A stretch of 39,893 nt of DNA, taken from assembly GCA_040878185.1 (NCBI GenBank), contig JBBDMS010000006.1, positions 1-39,893 of the forward strand, read 5' to 3'. The position numbers were made by a program, and so were the translations under genes. Below are positions 16,693-25,303 of this stretch, piece after piece. Below the pieces are notes generated by a model, which had not been told where the DNA came from, ran no database searches, and was given only the letters and a program-made list of their open reading frames with translations. Origin of the DNA: JAWXBK01 sp040878185 (lineage in GTDB: Bacteria > Pseudomonadota > Alphaproteobacteria > Dongiales > Dongiaceae). Positions within the stretch are counted from its first letter, which is position 1; the number at the start of each line of letters is the position of its first letter.

Positions 16693-16981
16693 GTCGCTCC
16701 AAAGCCAAGCCCAGCGACCCTGTCTCTCCAAAGCCAAGCCCAGCGACCTTGTCGCTCCAAAGCCAAGCCCAGCGACCTTGTCGCTCCAAAGCCAAGCCCA
16801 GCGACCTTGNNNNNNNNNNNNNNNNNNNNNNNNNNNNNNNNNNNNNNNNNNNNNNNNNNNNNNNNNNNNNNNNNNNNNNNNNNNNNNNNNNNNNNNNNNN
16901 NNNNNNNNNCTCCAAAGCCAAGCCCAGCGACCTTGTCGCTCCAAAGCCAAGCCCAGCGACCTTGTCGCTCCAAAGCCAAGC
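16693..16981. repeat. 29-bp tandem repeat array, hairpin-forming
   Basis: Units start at 16693, 16722, 16751, 16780 and 16809, then after the gap at 16935 and 16964, each exactly 29 bp apart. The unit is GTCGCTCCAAAG + CCAAGCCCAGCGACCTT. The first copies differ by single bases (CCCT for CCTT, GTCTCT for GTCGCT); later ones are identical. Across each junction AGCGAC-CTT-GTCGCT is a 6-bp inverted repeat with a 3-base loop, so the array is a string of small hairpins. There are no unique spacers, so it is not CRISPR. The true copy number is unknown. Confidence 0.95.
16810..16909. other. Assembly gap of 100 N
   Basis: Exactly 100 ambiguous bases sit inside the tandem array. The round number indicates a placeholder of unknown true size. 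The array flanks it on both sides, so the missing sequence is most simply more 29-bp copies. Confidence 0.97.
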
Positions 16982-17165
16982 GATGTCGCCGCCGCTCGGA
17001 TTTCTGTGCCGCCGCGAGCCTATAGCGGACCCGGCCCAGGCGGAAGGACGCCGGATCGGCGATAGTCGTCGGCAATCCCACGATTGCCGCGATCAATTTG
17101 TCGGCGATACCGGCCGTCGCTATGCTCGCCGCCCGTCCCGACCCGCTCCAGCCGCCGGAATCCGC

Positions 17166-18416
17166 ATGGCCCGCTTCTCGATCTATTCCCTGGCCCGCAA
17201 CGCATTCAGCCATCACGAGAAATGGCCGAAGCTGTGGCGCAGCCCCGAGCCGAAACCGTCCTATGACGTGATCGTCGTCGGCGCCGGCGGCCACGGGCTC
17301 GCGACCGCCTATTATCTCGCCAAGGAACACGGCATCACGAACGTCGCCGTGCTCGAAAAAGGCTGGCTCGGCGGCGGCAATACCGGCCGCAACACGACCA
17401 TCATCCGGTCGAACTATCTCTGGGACGAGAGCGCGCATCTCTACGAGCATGCACTGAAGCTGTGGGAAGGGCTGTCGCAGGATCTGAACTTCAACTGCAT
17501 GGTCAGCCAGCGCGGCGTGATGAACCTTGCGCACAACCTGCACGACAAGCGCGAGGCGATGCGCCGCGTCAACGCCAACCGGCTGAACGGCATTGACGCC
17601 GAGTGGCTGGAGCCGCACGAGGTCAAGGCCTTCTGCCCGATCATCAACGACGCGAAGGACGTGCGCTATCCGATCATGGGTGCGACCTTGCAGCGCCGCG
17701 GTGGCGTCGCGCGCCACGACGCGGTCGCCTGGGGCTATGCGCGCGCCGCCGATGCGCGCGGCGTCGACATCATCCAGAACTGCGAGGTGACGGGCCTGAT
17801 CCGCGATGGCGGGCGCATTGCCGGCGTCGAAACCACGCGCGGCACGATCCGTGCCAAAAAGGTAGCCCTGGTCGCGGCCGGCCATTCATCGGTTCTGGCG
17901 AAGATGGCCGATATCCGGTTGCCGGTCGAAAGCCATCCTCTTCAGGCTCTGGTGTCGGAACCGCTGAAGCCGGTCATCGATTGCGTTGTCATGTCGAACG
18001 CCGTCCACGTCTATGTCAGCCAGTCCGATAAAGGCGAGCTGGTGATGGGCGCCGGCATCGACTCCTATCTCTCTTATGCGCAGCGCGGCAGCTTCCCGAT
18101 CATCGAGCATCAGCTCGGCGCCTGCATGGAGCTTTTCCCGATTTTCAGCCGGGTGCGGATGATGCGGACCTGGGGCGGCATCGTCGATGTCTGCCCCGAT
18201 GCCTCGCCGATCATCTCCAAGACGCCGGTCGGCGGTCTCTATATCAACTGTGGCTGGGGCACCGGCGGGTTCAAGGCGACGCCGGGCTCGGGCTGGGTGT
18301 TCGCCCATACGATTGCGCGCGACGAGCCGCATCGGCTCAACGCCGCGTTCAATCTCGACCGGTTCCGCAGCGGCGCGCTCGTCGACGAGCATGGCGCCGC
18401 CGCCGTCGCCCACTGA
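17166..18416 (+). CDS. soxB: Sarcosine oxidase subunit beta
   Basis: The protein has 416 aa, the usual SoxB length, from ATG at 17166 (MARFSIYSLARNAFSHHEKW). The open frame upstream runs through the repeat array and is ignored. The FAD-binding GxGxxG-type motif is VVGAGGHGLATAYYLA (about 38-53). H184 in VARHDAVAWGYARAA lies where heterotetrameric enzymes attach FMN covalently. INCGWGTGGFKATPGSG near the C-terminus is characteristic. It oxidises sarcosine to glycine with release of hydrogen peroxide, passing the methyl carbon to tetrahydrofolate on the alpha subunit. First gene of soxBDAG. Confidence 0.97.
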   Translation: MARFSIYSLARNAFSHHEKWPKLWRSPEPKPSYDVIVVGAGGHGLATAYYLAKEHGITNVAVLEKGWLGGGNTGRNTTIIRSNYLWDESAHLYEHALKLWEGLSQDLNFNCMVSQRGVMNLAHNLHDKREAMRRVNANRLNGIDAEWLEPHEVKAFCPIINDAKDVRYPIMGATLQRRGGVARHDAVAWGYARAADARGVDIIQNCEVTGLIRDGGRIAGVETTRGTIRAKKVALVAAGHSSVLAKMADIRLPVESHPLQALVSEPLKPVIDCVVMSNAVHVYVSQSDKGELVMGAGIDSYLSYAQRGSFPIIEHQLGACMELFPIFSRVRMMRTWGGIVDVCPDASPIISKTPVGGLYINCGWGTGGFKATPGSGWVFAHTIARDEPHRLNAAFNLDRFRSGALVDEHGAAAVAH

Positions 18417-18445
18417 TCGTCCCGCATTAAGGAGAACGCCCGCCG

Positions 18446-18757
18446 ATGTTGCTGATCCATTGCCCCTGGTGCGGGCCGCGCGACGAGATCGAGTTCCGTT
18501 GCGGCGGCGAAGCGCATATCGCCCGGCCGGCGGATCCGACTGCGCTCGACGATGCGCAATGGGCCGATTTCCTTTTCATGCGCACCAATCCGAAGGGCTG
18601 GCACCGCGAGCGCTGGTATCACGGTGCCGGCTGCCGCCGCTGGTTCAACGGCATTCGCTCGACCATCACCCATGAGATCGTCGGCTTCTACAAGATGGGT
18701 GAAACGCCGCCGCCTCTGCCCGATCGTTCGCCGGCCAGTACGAAGCCGACGCGATGA
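18446..18757 (+). CDS. soxD: Sarcosine oxidase subunit delta
   Basis: The protein has 103 aa. All four zinc ligands known for the family are at their expected places: C6 and C9 in CPWCG, then H59 and C63 in WYHGAGCRRWF. RDEIEFRCGGEA is the standard delta-subunit stretch. AAGGAG lies 10 bases before the ATG. The stop overlaps the soxA start by 4 bp (ATGA). The subunit stabilises the alpha-beta complex. Confidence 0.97.
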   Translation: MLLIHCPWCGPRDEIEFRCGGEAHIARPADPTALDDAQWADFLFMRTNPKGWHRERWYHGAGCRRWFNGIRSTITHEIVGFYKMGETPPPLPDRSPASTKPTR

Positions 18758-21700
18758 GCGGTCGTCATCAGCTTCCGGATTCCGGCCGCATCGATCGTTC
18801 GACGCCGCTCCATTTTAATTTCAATGGGCGGCGCTATCAGGGTTATGCCGGCGATACGCTCGCTTCGGCCCTGCTCGCAAACGGCGTCAAGCTGATCGGC
18901 CGCAGTTTCAAATATCACCGCCCGCGTGGCATCGTGTCGGCAGGTTCGGAAGAGCCGACCGGCCTCGTGCAGCTCGAAATCGGCGGCTATACCGAACCCA
19001 ATTTGCGCGCGACGCAGATCGAGCTTTATGACGGGCTGATCGCGTCGAGCCAGAACGCCTGGCCATCGGTCGAATACGATTTCGGCGCGGTCAACAACCT
19101 GTTCTCGAAGATCTTCGTAGCCGGCTTTTACTACAAGACGTTCATGCAGCCGCGTTCGGCCTGGATGCGCTATTACGAACCGGCGATCCGGCGCATGGCC
19201 GGCATGGGTCGCGCGGCGCGCGAGCCCGATCCCGATATCTACGACCGCATGAACGAGCATTGCGACGTTCTCATCGTCGGCGCGGGTCCGGCAGGTCTTG
19301 CTGCGGCCCAGGCCGCGGCACGAACCGGTGCCCGAGTGATTCTTGCCGATGAACAATCCGAGATGGGCGGCAACCTGCTGACCGAGAACGTGAAGATCGA
19401 CGGACGGCCCGGCACCGAATGGCTGGCCCATGTGATCGCCGAACTGGACAGTCGCGATTCCGTCCGCCTGCTGCCCCGCACCAGCGTCTTCGGTTACTAC
19501 GATTACAATTACCTCTGCGCGGTCGAACGGTGCACCGATCATCTCGGACCCAAGGGCGCGCCCGGCCATCCCCGCCAGCGCGTCTGGCATATCCGCGCCA
19601 AACAGGTCGTGCTCGCAACCGGCGCCCACGAGCGGCCGCTGGTGTTCGCCGACAACGACAAGCCCGGCGTCATGCTGGCCGGCTCGGTCCGCATTTATGT
19701 GAACCGGTTTGCAACCCTGCCCGGCCGCAACGCGGTCGTCTTCACCAACAATGACAGCGCCTGGGACGCCGCCTTCGACATGGCGGATGCCGGCATGGCG
19801 ATTGCCGCGATCGTCGACCGGCGCGATGCCGTCCGGCCGGCGTTGGCCGAGCGCGCCAGCGAGCGCGGCATCCGCGTGCTGGCCGGTACGGTCGTCACCG
19901 GCGTAACCGGCCGCCGCTGCGTTGCCGGCGTCGAGGTCGCGCGCCTCGCCAGCGACGGCACCGGCATTGCCGGCGGCGTCGAACAGATCAAATGCGATCT
20001 GGTGGCGATGTCGGGCGGCTGGAACCCGGCCGTCCATCTCTTCTGCCAGTCGCAGGGCAAACTGCGATACGACGACGAGAAAGCCTGTTTCGTGCCGGGC
20101 CGCCTTGCGCAGAAGCAATATTCCGCCGGCAGTGCGAACGGCGCGTTCGCGTTGACCGATGTGCTGATCGAAGGCTTCCATGCCGGGATCGCGGCCGTGC
20201 GCGATGCAGGTTACGGCGCAACCGCCAACAACGTACCGCCGCGCGCCGATCGCGAAGAGACAGCACCGCTGCGCCCGCTCTGGCTCGTACCGTCGACCAG
20301 AACGCTCGGCCATGGCGCCAAACGCTTCGTCGACCTGCAGAACGATGTGACGGCGGCCGATCTGCTGCTGGCGCATCGCGAGGGGCTCGAATCGGTCGAG
20401 CATGTGAAGCGCTATACGACCAGCGGCATGGGCACCGACCAGGGCAAGACCTCGAACGTGAACACGCTCGCGATCCTGGCCGAAGCCCAGATCAAGACGA
20501 TCCCGACATTGGGCGTGACGACATTCCGTGCACCCTACACGCCGGTCACCTACGGTGCGCTCGCGGGGCGCGATGTCGGCCATCTCGCCGACCCAATCCG
20601 GACCACCGCCATTCATCCCTGGCATGTCAAGCATGGCGCCGCCTTCGAGGATGTCGGCCAGTGGAAGCGGCCCTGGTATTTCCCGAATCCGGGCGAAGAC
20701 CTGCATCAGGCAGTCGCGCGCGAAACGAAGGCCGTGCGCGACGGCGTCGGCATCCTCGACGCGTCGACCCTCGGCAAGATCCAGATCGAGGGGCCGGATT
20801 CGGCGGAGTTCCTCAACCGCATCTATACCAACGCGTGGAAGAAACTGGATGTGGGCCGCAGCCGTTACGGGCTGATGTGCCGCGAAGACGGCATGGTGTT
20901 CGATGACGGCGTCACCTCGCGCATCGGCGAGAACAGTTTCCTGATGACGACGACGACCGGCGGTGCGGCCAATGTGCTCGACTGGCTGGAGGAATATCTC
21001 CAGACCGAGTGGCCCGATCTGAAGGTCTATTGCACCTCGGTGACCGAGCAATGGGCGACGATCTCCATCGCCGGCCCGAATTCGATCGGCGTGATGCACG
21101 AGGTCGCACCGGGTCTCGACGTATCGTCCGAACGCTTTCCGTTCATGTCGTTCCAGGAGGGCAGCGTTGCCGGCGTCGCCGCACGCATCTTCCGCATCAG
21201 TTTCACCGGCGAGGTTTCCTTCGAGATCAATGTGCCTTCCTATAACGGTCTCGCCGTCTGGGAAGCCGTCTGGGCCGCCGGCCAGAAGCACAGCATGACG
21301 CCGTACGGCACCGAGACGATGCATGTCCTGCGCGCCGAGAAGGGCTTCATCATTGTCGGCCAGGAGACCGACGGGACGGTCACGCCGATCGATCTCGGCA
21401 TGGACTGGATCGTCTCGAAGCAGAAGGATTTCATCGGCCGCCGATCTTTGACCCGCAGCGACTCCGCGCGCAGCGATCGCAAACAGCTCGTCGGCCTCCT
21501 GACCGACGATCCGAAAGAGATCCTTCCCGAGGGCGCGCAACTGGTGTTCGACCCCGCGGCGCCGATACCGATGCCGATGGTCGGCCATGTGACGTCGAGC
21601 TACTGGAGCCCAAATTGCGAACGCTCGATCGCGCTCGCGCTGGTCAAAGGCGGTCTCGGCAAGAAAGGCGATGTCGTCTATTCGCCGCTGGCCGGCCGCA

Positions 21701-21762
21701 CCGTCAAGGCGACCATCGTCGATCCCGTTTTCTTCGATCCGGAGAACAAGCGCCGTGACTGA
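18754..21762 (+). CDS. soxA: Sarcosine oxidase subunit alpha
   Basis: The protein has 1002 aa, the normal length. The N-terminal Fer2-like domain (NGRRYQGYAGDTLASALLANG, RSFKYHRPRGI) lacks the full iron-sulfur cysteine set, as expected. The NAD-binding domain has VGAGPAGLAAAQAAARTG and LATGAHERPLVFADND. Residues about 600-1000 form a GcvT-like tetrahydrofolate domain (VGILDASTLGKIQIEGPD; FTGEVSFEINVPS). This part converts the imine product to glycine and 5,10-methylene-THF. It overlaps soxD by 4 bp and soxG by 8 bp, indicating translational coupling. Confidence 0.97.
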   Translation: MSGRHQLPDSGRIDRSTPLHFNFNGRRYQGYAGDTLASALLANGVKLIGRSFKYHRPRGIVSAGSEEPTGLVQLEIGGYTEPNLRATQIELYDGLIASSQNAWPSVEYDFGAVNNLFSKIFVAGFYYKTFMQPRSAWMRYYEPAIRRMAGMGRAAREPDPDIYDRMNEHCDVLIVGAGPAGLAAAQAAARTGARVILADEQSEMGGNLLTENVKIDGRPGTEWLAHVIAELDSRDSVRLLPRTSVFGYYDYNYLCAVERCTDHLGPKGAPGHPRQRVWHIRAKQVVLATGAHERPLVFADNDKPGVMLAGSVRIYVNRFATLPGRNAVVFTNNDSAWDAAFDMADAGMAIAAIVDRRDAVRPALAERASERGIRVLAGTVVTGVTGRRCVAGVEVARLASDGTGIAGGVEQIKCDLVAMSGGWNPAVHLFCQSQGKLRYDDEKACFVPGRLAQKQYSAGSANGAFALTDVLIEGFHAGIAAVRDAGYGATANNVPPRADREETAPLRPLWLVPSTRTLGHGAKRFVDLQNDVTAADLLLAHREGLESVEHVKRYTTSGMGTDQGKTSNVNTLAILAEAQIKTIPTLGVTTFRAPYTPVTYGALAGRDVGHLADPIRTTAIHPWHVKHGAAFEDVGQWKRPWYFPNPGEDLHQAVARETKAVRDGVGILDASTLGKIQIEGPDSAEFLNRIYTNAWKKLDVGRSRYGLMCREDGMVFDDGVTSRIGENSFLMTTTTGGAANVLDWLEEYLQTEWPDLKVYCTSVTEQWATISIAGPNSIGVMHEVAPGLDVSSERFPFMSFQEGSVAGVAARIFRISFTGEVSFEINVPSYNGLAVWEAVWAAGQKHSMTPYGTETMHVLRAEKGFIIVGQETDGTVTPIDLGMDWIVSKQKDFIGRRSLTRSDSARSDRKQLVGLLTDDPKEILPEGAQLVFDPAAPIPMPMVGHVTSSYWSPNCERSIALALVKGGLGKKGDVVYSPLAGRTVKATIVDPVFFDPENKRRD

Positions 21763-22363
21763 GCGAACCGACCTGGTACGCAGCCCCCTCGCCGACCGCG
21801 CGAACGCCATCAAAACGGCTGGCATTCCGGGGATCGTGTCGCTCCGCGAACTGCCGACGACGGCCCAGATCGATTTGCGCGGCAATCCGGGCGACACGGC
21901 GTTCCTTAGTGGCGCACGCGCGGCGATCGGATTCGATCTGCCGGGCGAGCCTAACCGGGCGACGACGAAAGACGAGCGCGCCGCGCTCTGGCTGTCGCCG
22001 GATCAGTGGCTGGTCCTGGCAGCCTTCGCCGAACGCGAGGCGCTTCTGAGCGGTCTACGTGCGACGCTCGCCGGGCAGCATGTCTCGGTCGCCGATGTCA
22101 GTGCGAACCGGGTGCTGCTCGAGCTTGCCGGCCCGAAGGCCCGCGAGGTGATCGCCAAGGGCTGCGGCCTCGATCTCCATCCGCGCAGCTTTGGGCCCGG
22201 GCGCTGTGCGCAAACCCTCCTTGCCCGCAGCCAGGCCTTGCTCTGGCAGACCGACGACGCGCCAACCTATCGCCTGCTGGTCCGCCCGTCCTTTGCCGCC
22301 TATGTGGTCGATTTCCTGATCGACGGGATGCGCGAATACGCTTCGCGTCCGATCCCCGCCTGA
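21755..22363 (+). CDS. soxG: Sarcosine oxidase subunit gamma
   Basis: The protein has 202 aa from GTG at 21755, within GTGACTGA that also ends soxA. The open frame further upstream to 21671 is inside soxA. Family words include REL...IDLRGNPGD, ALWLSPDQWLVL and SANRVLLELAGPKAREVIAKGC, followed by DLHPRSFGPG, with the usual end segment RPSFAAYVVDFL. The subunit is required for the assembled enzyme. Its stop is 16 bp from the convergent deaminase gene, with no terminator between. Confidence 0.95.
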   Translation: MTERTDLVRSPLADRANAIKTAGIPGIVSLRELPTTAQIDLRGNPGDTAFLSGARAAIGFDLPGEPNRATTKDERAALWLSPDQWLVLAAFAEREALLSGLRATLAGQHVSVADVSANRVLLELAGPKAREVIAKGCGLDLHPRSFGPGRCAQTLLARSQALLWQTDDAPTYRLLVRPSFAAYVVDFLIDGMREYASRPIPA

Positions 22364-22379
22364 AGCCGTCGCGGGACGC

Positions 22380-22841
22380 TCAATCTTCGGCGATATCCTC
22401 GTTCCACAGTTCCGGGTGTTCGCGGATGAACCGCGCCATCAGCGCAATGCAATCCGGATCGTTCAGCAGGATCACCTCGACCCCCTGGCTTCTCAGGAAA
22501 TCGATATTGCCGGGGAAGTTGATGGCCTCGCCGATGACCACGCGCGGCACGGCGAAGCGAAGGATGGCGCCGGTGCACATCATGCAGGGGCTGAGCGTCG
22601 TATAGAGCGTGACGCCGCGGAAGCTCCGGCGATAGCCCAGTGCCCGCAGACAGTCGATCTCGCCATGCGCCGTGGGATCGCCCGCCTGGACGCGCCTGTT
22701 ATGGCCGGCCGCGAGCAGTGCCTCGCCCATCGCGATGACGGCGCCGACCGGCACCCCGCCCTCGCCATAGCCGGCCTCGGCTTCGGCGAAGGCTTTCCGC
22801 ATCATCTGCCGATCGATATCGCCCGCAAGACCCATTGGCAT
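22380..22841 (-). CDS. Cytosine deaminase of the yeast Fcy1 type
   Basis: The protein has 153 aa from ATG at 22841, chosen because AGAGGAAAG is 4 bases upstream; ATG at 22835 is the alternative. Zinc ligands are H59 and E61 (HGE) and C86/C89 (PCMMC). Compared with yeast cytosine deaminase from memory, GHNRRVQAGDPTAHGEI, TLYTTLSPCMMCTGAI and the tail REHPELWNEDIAE align almost word for word. That includes the Trp and Asp near the C-terminus that close over cytosine. This makes cytosine (or a similar cyclic amidine) a better substrate guess than tRNA adenosine or guanine. It is divergent from the 23007 operon by 165 bp. Confidence 0.85.
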   Translation of the reverse strand: MPMGLAGDIDRQMMRKAFAEAEAGYGEGGVPVGAVIAMGEALLAAGHNRRVQAGDPTAHGEIDCLRALGYRRSFRGVTLYTTLSPCMMCTGAILRFAVPRVVIGEAINFPGNIDFLRSQGVEVILLNDPDCIALMARFIREHPELWNEDIAED

Positions 22842-23006
22842 CGTCTTTCCTCTCGTTGCTGCGTCCTCCCATAGCAAAAGGACGATCCGCCCGCAGCCCG
22901 TTCGGGCAACCGGCGCTTTACCCCACGGCGCGTACGCAGCCGCTATTGTCAGTGTCCGGCAGCGCCGTCACAATCCCGCCCGGCACGCGACAACTGCATC
23001 CGGCTC

Positions 23007-23780
23007 ATGAACCCGATACCGCAACCGCTCATCGGGCTGTCCGCCGACTGGAAGGACAGCGACGGCAGACCGGTTCATTCCATCGGCGATAAATATGTGC
23101 GCGCCATCCTCGTCGGTGCGCAGGCGCTACCGCTGGTGATCCCGGCGCTCGGATCGGCAATCGACCCGGCCGATCTCGCGCGCCGGCTCGACGGGCTCTG
23201 CCTCACGGGCTCGCTGTCGAATGTTCATCCCCGCCAATATCATGGCAAAGCCGGCCCGCATGCCGAACCTTATGACGAGGCGCGCGACGAGATCGCAATC
23301 CCGCTGATCCGCCAGGTGCTGGCGCAGGGCGTGCCGCTGCTGGCGATCTGCCGAGGCTTTCAGGAGCTCAATGTCGCGCTCGGCGGCAGCCTGCACACCC
23401 AGGTCCATGACCTGGCCGGCCGCGAGGATCATCGCGCGCCCACTTCTGACGATTCCGATGTGAAGTACGGACCGCGGCATCTCGTCCGCTTCGAACCCGG
23501 CGGCGCCTTCGCGACCATCGCCGGCAGCACGGAGCTGCAGGTTAACTCGCTGCATTCCCAGGGCATCGACCGTCTCGCCGACGGCATCACCGTGGAAGGC
23601 ACGGCATTGGACGGCACGATCGAGGCCGTCCGCGTTACGGACGCCCCCGCCTTTGCGCTCGGCGTGCAATGGCATCCCGAATACAAGGCCGACCGGAATC
23701 CCTTTTCGATGAAACTCTATCACGCGTTCGGCGAAGCCTGCCGCGCACGGGCGAAAGCGCGCGCCGGGGGCAAACTGTGA
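23007..23780 (+). CDS. Class I glutamine amidotransferase-like hydrolase (PuuD family)
   Basis: The protein has 257 aa. The triad is visible: C115 in LLAICRGFQELNVALGGSL, H223 and E225 in VQWHPEYKADRNPFS. This layout matches gamma-glutamyl-gamma-aminobutyrate hydrolase PuuD, which releases glutamate from gamma-glutamyl amines. However, no gamma-glutamyl-polyamine synthetase or other puu gene is nearby, so the substrate is probably a different gamma-glutamyl amide. Start is ATG at 23007. First gene of a five-gene operon; its TGA overlaps the next ATG by one base. Confidence 0.88.
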   Translation: MNPIPQPLIGLSADWKDSDGRPVHSIGDKYVRAILVGAQALPLVIPALGSAIDPADLARRLDGLCLTGSLSNVHPRQYHGKAGPHAEPYDEARDEIAIPLIRQVLAQGVPLLAICRGFQELNVALGGSLHTQVHDLAGREDHRAPTSDDSDVKYGPRHLVRFEPGGAFATIAGSTELQVNSLHSQGIDRLADGITVEGTALDGTIEAVRVTDAPAFALGVQWHPEYKADRNPFSMKLYHAFGEACRARAKARAGGKL

Positions 23781-25300
23781 TGGCCGGCTCCGTCTATCTG
23801 ATGGGGGTCGATCTCGGCTCCAGCAATCTCAAGGCGACAATCATCCGCGACGACGGCGGCCTTGCCGGCGAAGCCTCGCACCCGATCGAAACGCAGATCC
23901 GCCATCCCGGCTGGTCGGAACAGAATCCCGAAGACTGGTACGCCGCCTTCTGCAAGGCGGTCCCCGAAGCGATCCGCCAGGCCGGGATCGATGCCAGTGC
24001 CATCGCCGGGATCGGCTTCAGCGCAGGCGCCCATATTCCCGTGCTGACCGACGCGAACGATCGCATCATCCGCCCGGCCATCCTCTGGGCCGATCAGCGC
24101 AGCGCCGCCGAAGCGCGCGAGCTGCATGAAAAGCATGGCGAGATGATTATCCGCAAATCACTCAACCGCGCCAACCCGACCTGGGCGCTGGCGATGCTGA
24201 AATGGCTGAAGGCGCACGAGCCGGATGCGATCCGCCGTACCAAACGCCTGTTCATCGCCAAGGACTGGCTGCGCTGGCGCATCACCGGCGCCTGGCATAC
24301 CGATTATAGCGACGTGATCGGCGCGCTGATGGGCGACAACGAAACGCGGAACTGGTCGCCCGAAATCTGCGCGCTGATCGACTGGGACATGTCGACGTTG
24401 CCGCCCGTCGTCGAACCCTCGGCCGTGGTCGGCGCCGTGACGAAAGAGGCGGCGCTGGAAACCGGTCTCGCACCCGGCACGCCGGTCACCTGCGGGTCGA
24501 ACGACACGACGGTCGAGCTATACGGCGTTGGCGCGACCAAAGCCGGCCAGGGCGCAATCAAGCTCGCGACCGCGGGCGTCGTCTTCCTCACGACCAAAGG
24601 CCCGGCCGTGCATCCGCCGATCTCCTGCTATCCGCATATCGTGCCCGGTCATTATTTCTGCGCCACCGGCATGAACGCCTGTGCCTCGGCGCATCGCTGG
24701 CTGCGCGATCGCATGTTCACGGAACCGGATGGCGATGGCAGCGCCGCGTTCACGCGCATGGACGAGATGGCCGCCGGGATCGCCCCGGGTTCGATGGGCC
24801 TCATCTTTCATCCCTATCTGCAGGGCGAACGCGGACCGCATTGGGATCCGAAGCTGAAGGCGGATTTCGTCGGCGTCACGATGCAGCATGGCAAGGAGCA
24901 TTTCGCCCGCGCGCTTTACGAGGGCGTTGCCTATGCGCTCTGCGATCTGCTGACCGCGGCCAAGGATCAGGGTCTGACCTTCGACGAATTCCGCATCATC
25001 GGCGGCGGGGCCCGCAGCGCAACCTGGCGACAGATCGTCGCCGACGTCCTCGGCGTCGAAATCCGCCGGCCGGAGAATGGCGACGCTTCGTTCGGCGCAG
25101 CACTGGTCGCTGGCGTCGGCGTCGGCACCTTCGCTTCTTACGACGAAGCCGTGCAACGCTGCGTGCGCCTGCTCGACACCAGCACGCCCGACCCCACCCG
25201 CCACGCGCTCTATCGCGAGATGTTCGATATCTATCGCGACGTTCAGAAACGCCTGGCGCCGATCAATCACCGCCTCCATGACATGTTTGTAAAAGGATAG
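23780..25300 (+). CDS. FGGY-family carbohydrate kinase, xylulokinase-like
   Basis: The protein has 506 aa from ATG at 23780, overlapping the previous stop (TGATG). The first phosphate-binding segment is MGVDLGSSNLKATIIRDDG. SAGAHIPVLTDANDRIIRPAILWADQR (about 81-107) corresponds to the sugar-binding region of xylulokinases. TCGSNDTTVELYGVGAT holds the likely catalytic Asp, and IIGGGARSATWRQIVADVLG is the adenine-binding signature. The family phosphorylates sugars or polyols with ATP. The exact substrate is not readable, and no sugar transporter or isomerase is present, which is unusual for this family. Confidence 0.88.
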   Translation: MAGSVYLMGVDLGSSNLKATIIRDDGGLAGEASHPIETQIRHPGWSEQNPEDWYAAFCKAVPEAIRQAGIDASAIAGIGFSAGAHIPVLTDANDRIIRPAILWADQRSAAEARELHEKHGEMIIRKSLNRANPTWALAMLKWLKAHEPDAIRRTKRLFIAKDWLRWRITGAWHTDYSDVIGALMGDNETRNWSPEICALIDWDMSTLPPVVEPSAVVGAVTKEAALETGLAPGTPVTCGSNDTTVELYGVGATKAGQGAIKLATAGVVFLTTKGPAVHPPISCYPHIVPGHYFCATGMNACASAHRWLRDRMFTEPDGDGSAAFTRMDEMAAGIAPGSMGLIFHPYLQGERGPHWDPKLKADFVGVTMQHGKEHFARALYEGVAYALCDLLTAAKDQGLTFDEFRIIGGGARSATWRQIVADVLGVEIRRPENGDASFGAALVAGVGVGTFASYDEAVQRCVRLLDTSTPDPTRHALYREMFDIYRDVQKRLAPINHRLHDMFVKG

Positions 25301-25303
25301 ACA

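Larger units (their letters stand above)
16615..17165. other. 551-bp region between mlrC-like gene and soxB
   Basis: No gene is supported. The middle is a 29-bp tandem array interrupted by the assembly gap. About 185 bp of ordinary GC-rich sequence (16982-17165) separates it from soxB. This stretch must hold the promoters for both divergent transcripts, but I see no clear -35/-10 pair and no glycine-riboswitch-like sequence. Confidence 0.6.

Noticed and set aside
16693..16981. CRISPR array
   Set aside because: The 29-bp unit length is CRISPR-like, but units are directly adjacent with no unique spacers and no cas genes are present.
16608..17165. N-terminal extension of soxB through the repeat
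   Set aside because: SoxB has its usual length from ATG 17166; the extension is repeat translation including the N gap.
16982..17165. Glycine riboswitch upstream of soxB
   Set aside because: No conserved glycine-aptamer words could be found on the plus strand.
18688..21897. 1069-codon open frame antisense to soxA
   Set aside because: soxA is a certain gene with full family match. The antisense frame has no recognisable domain and reflects stop-poor GC-rich codon use.
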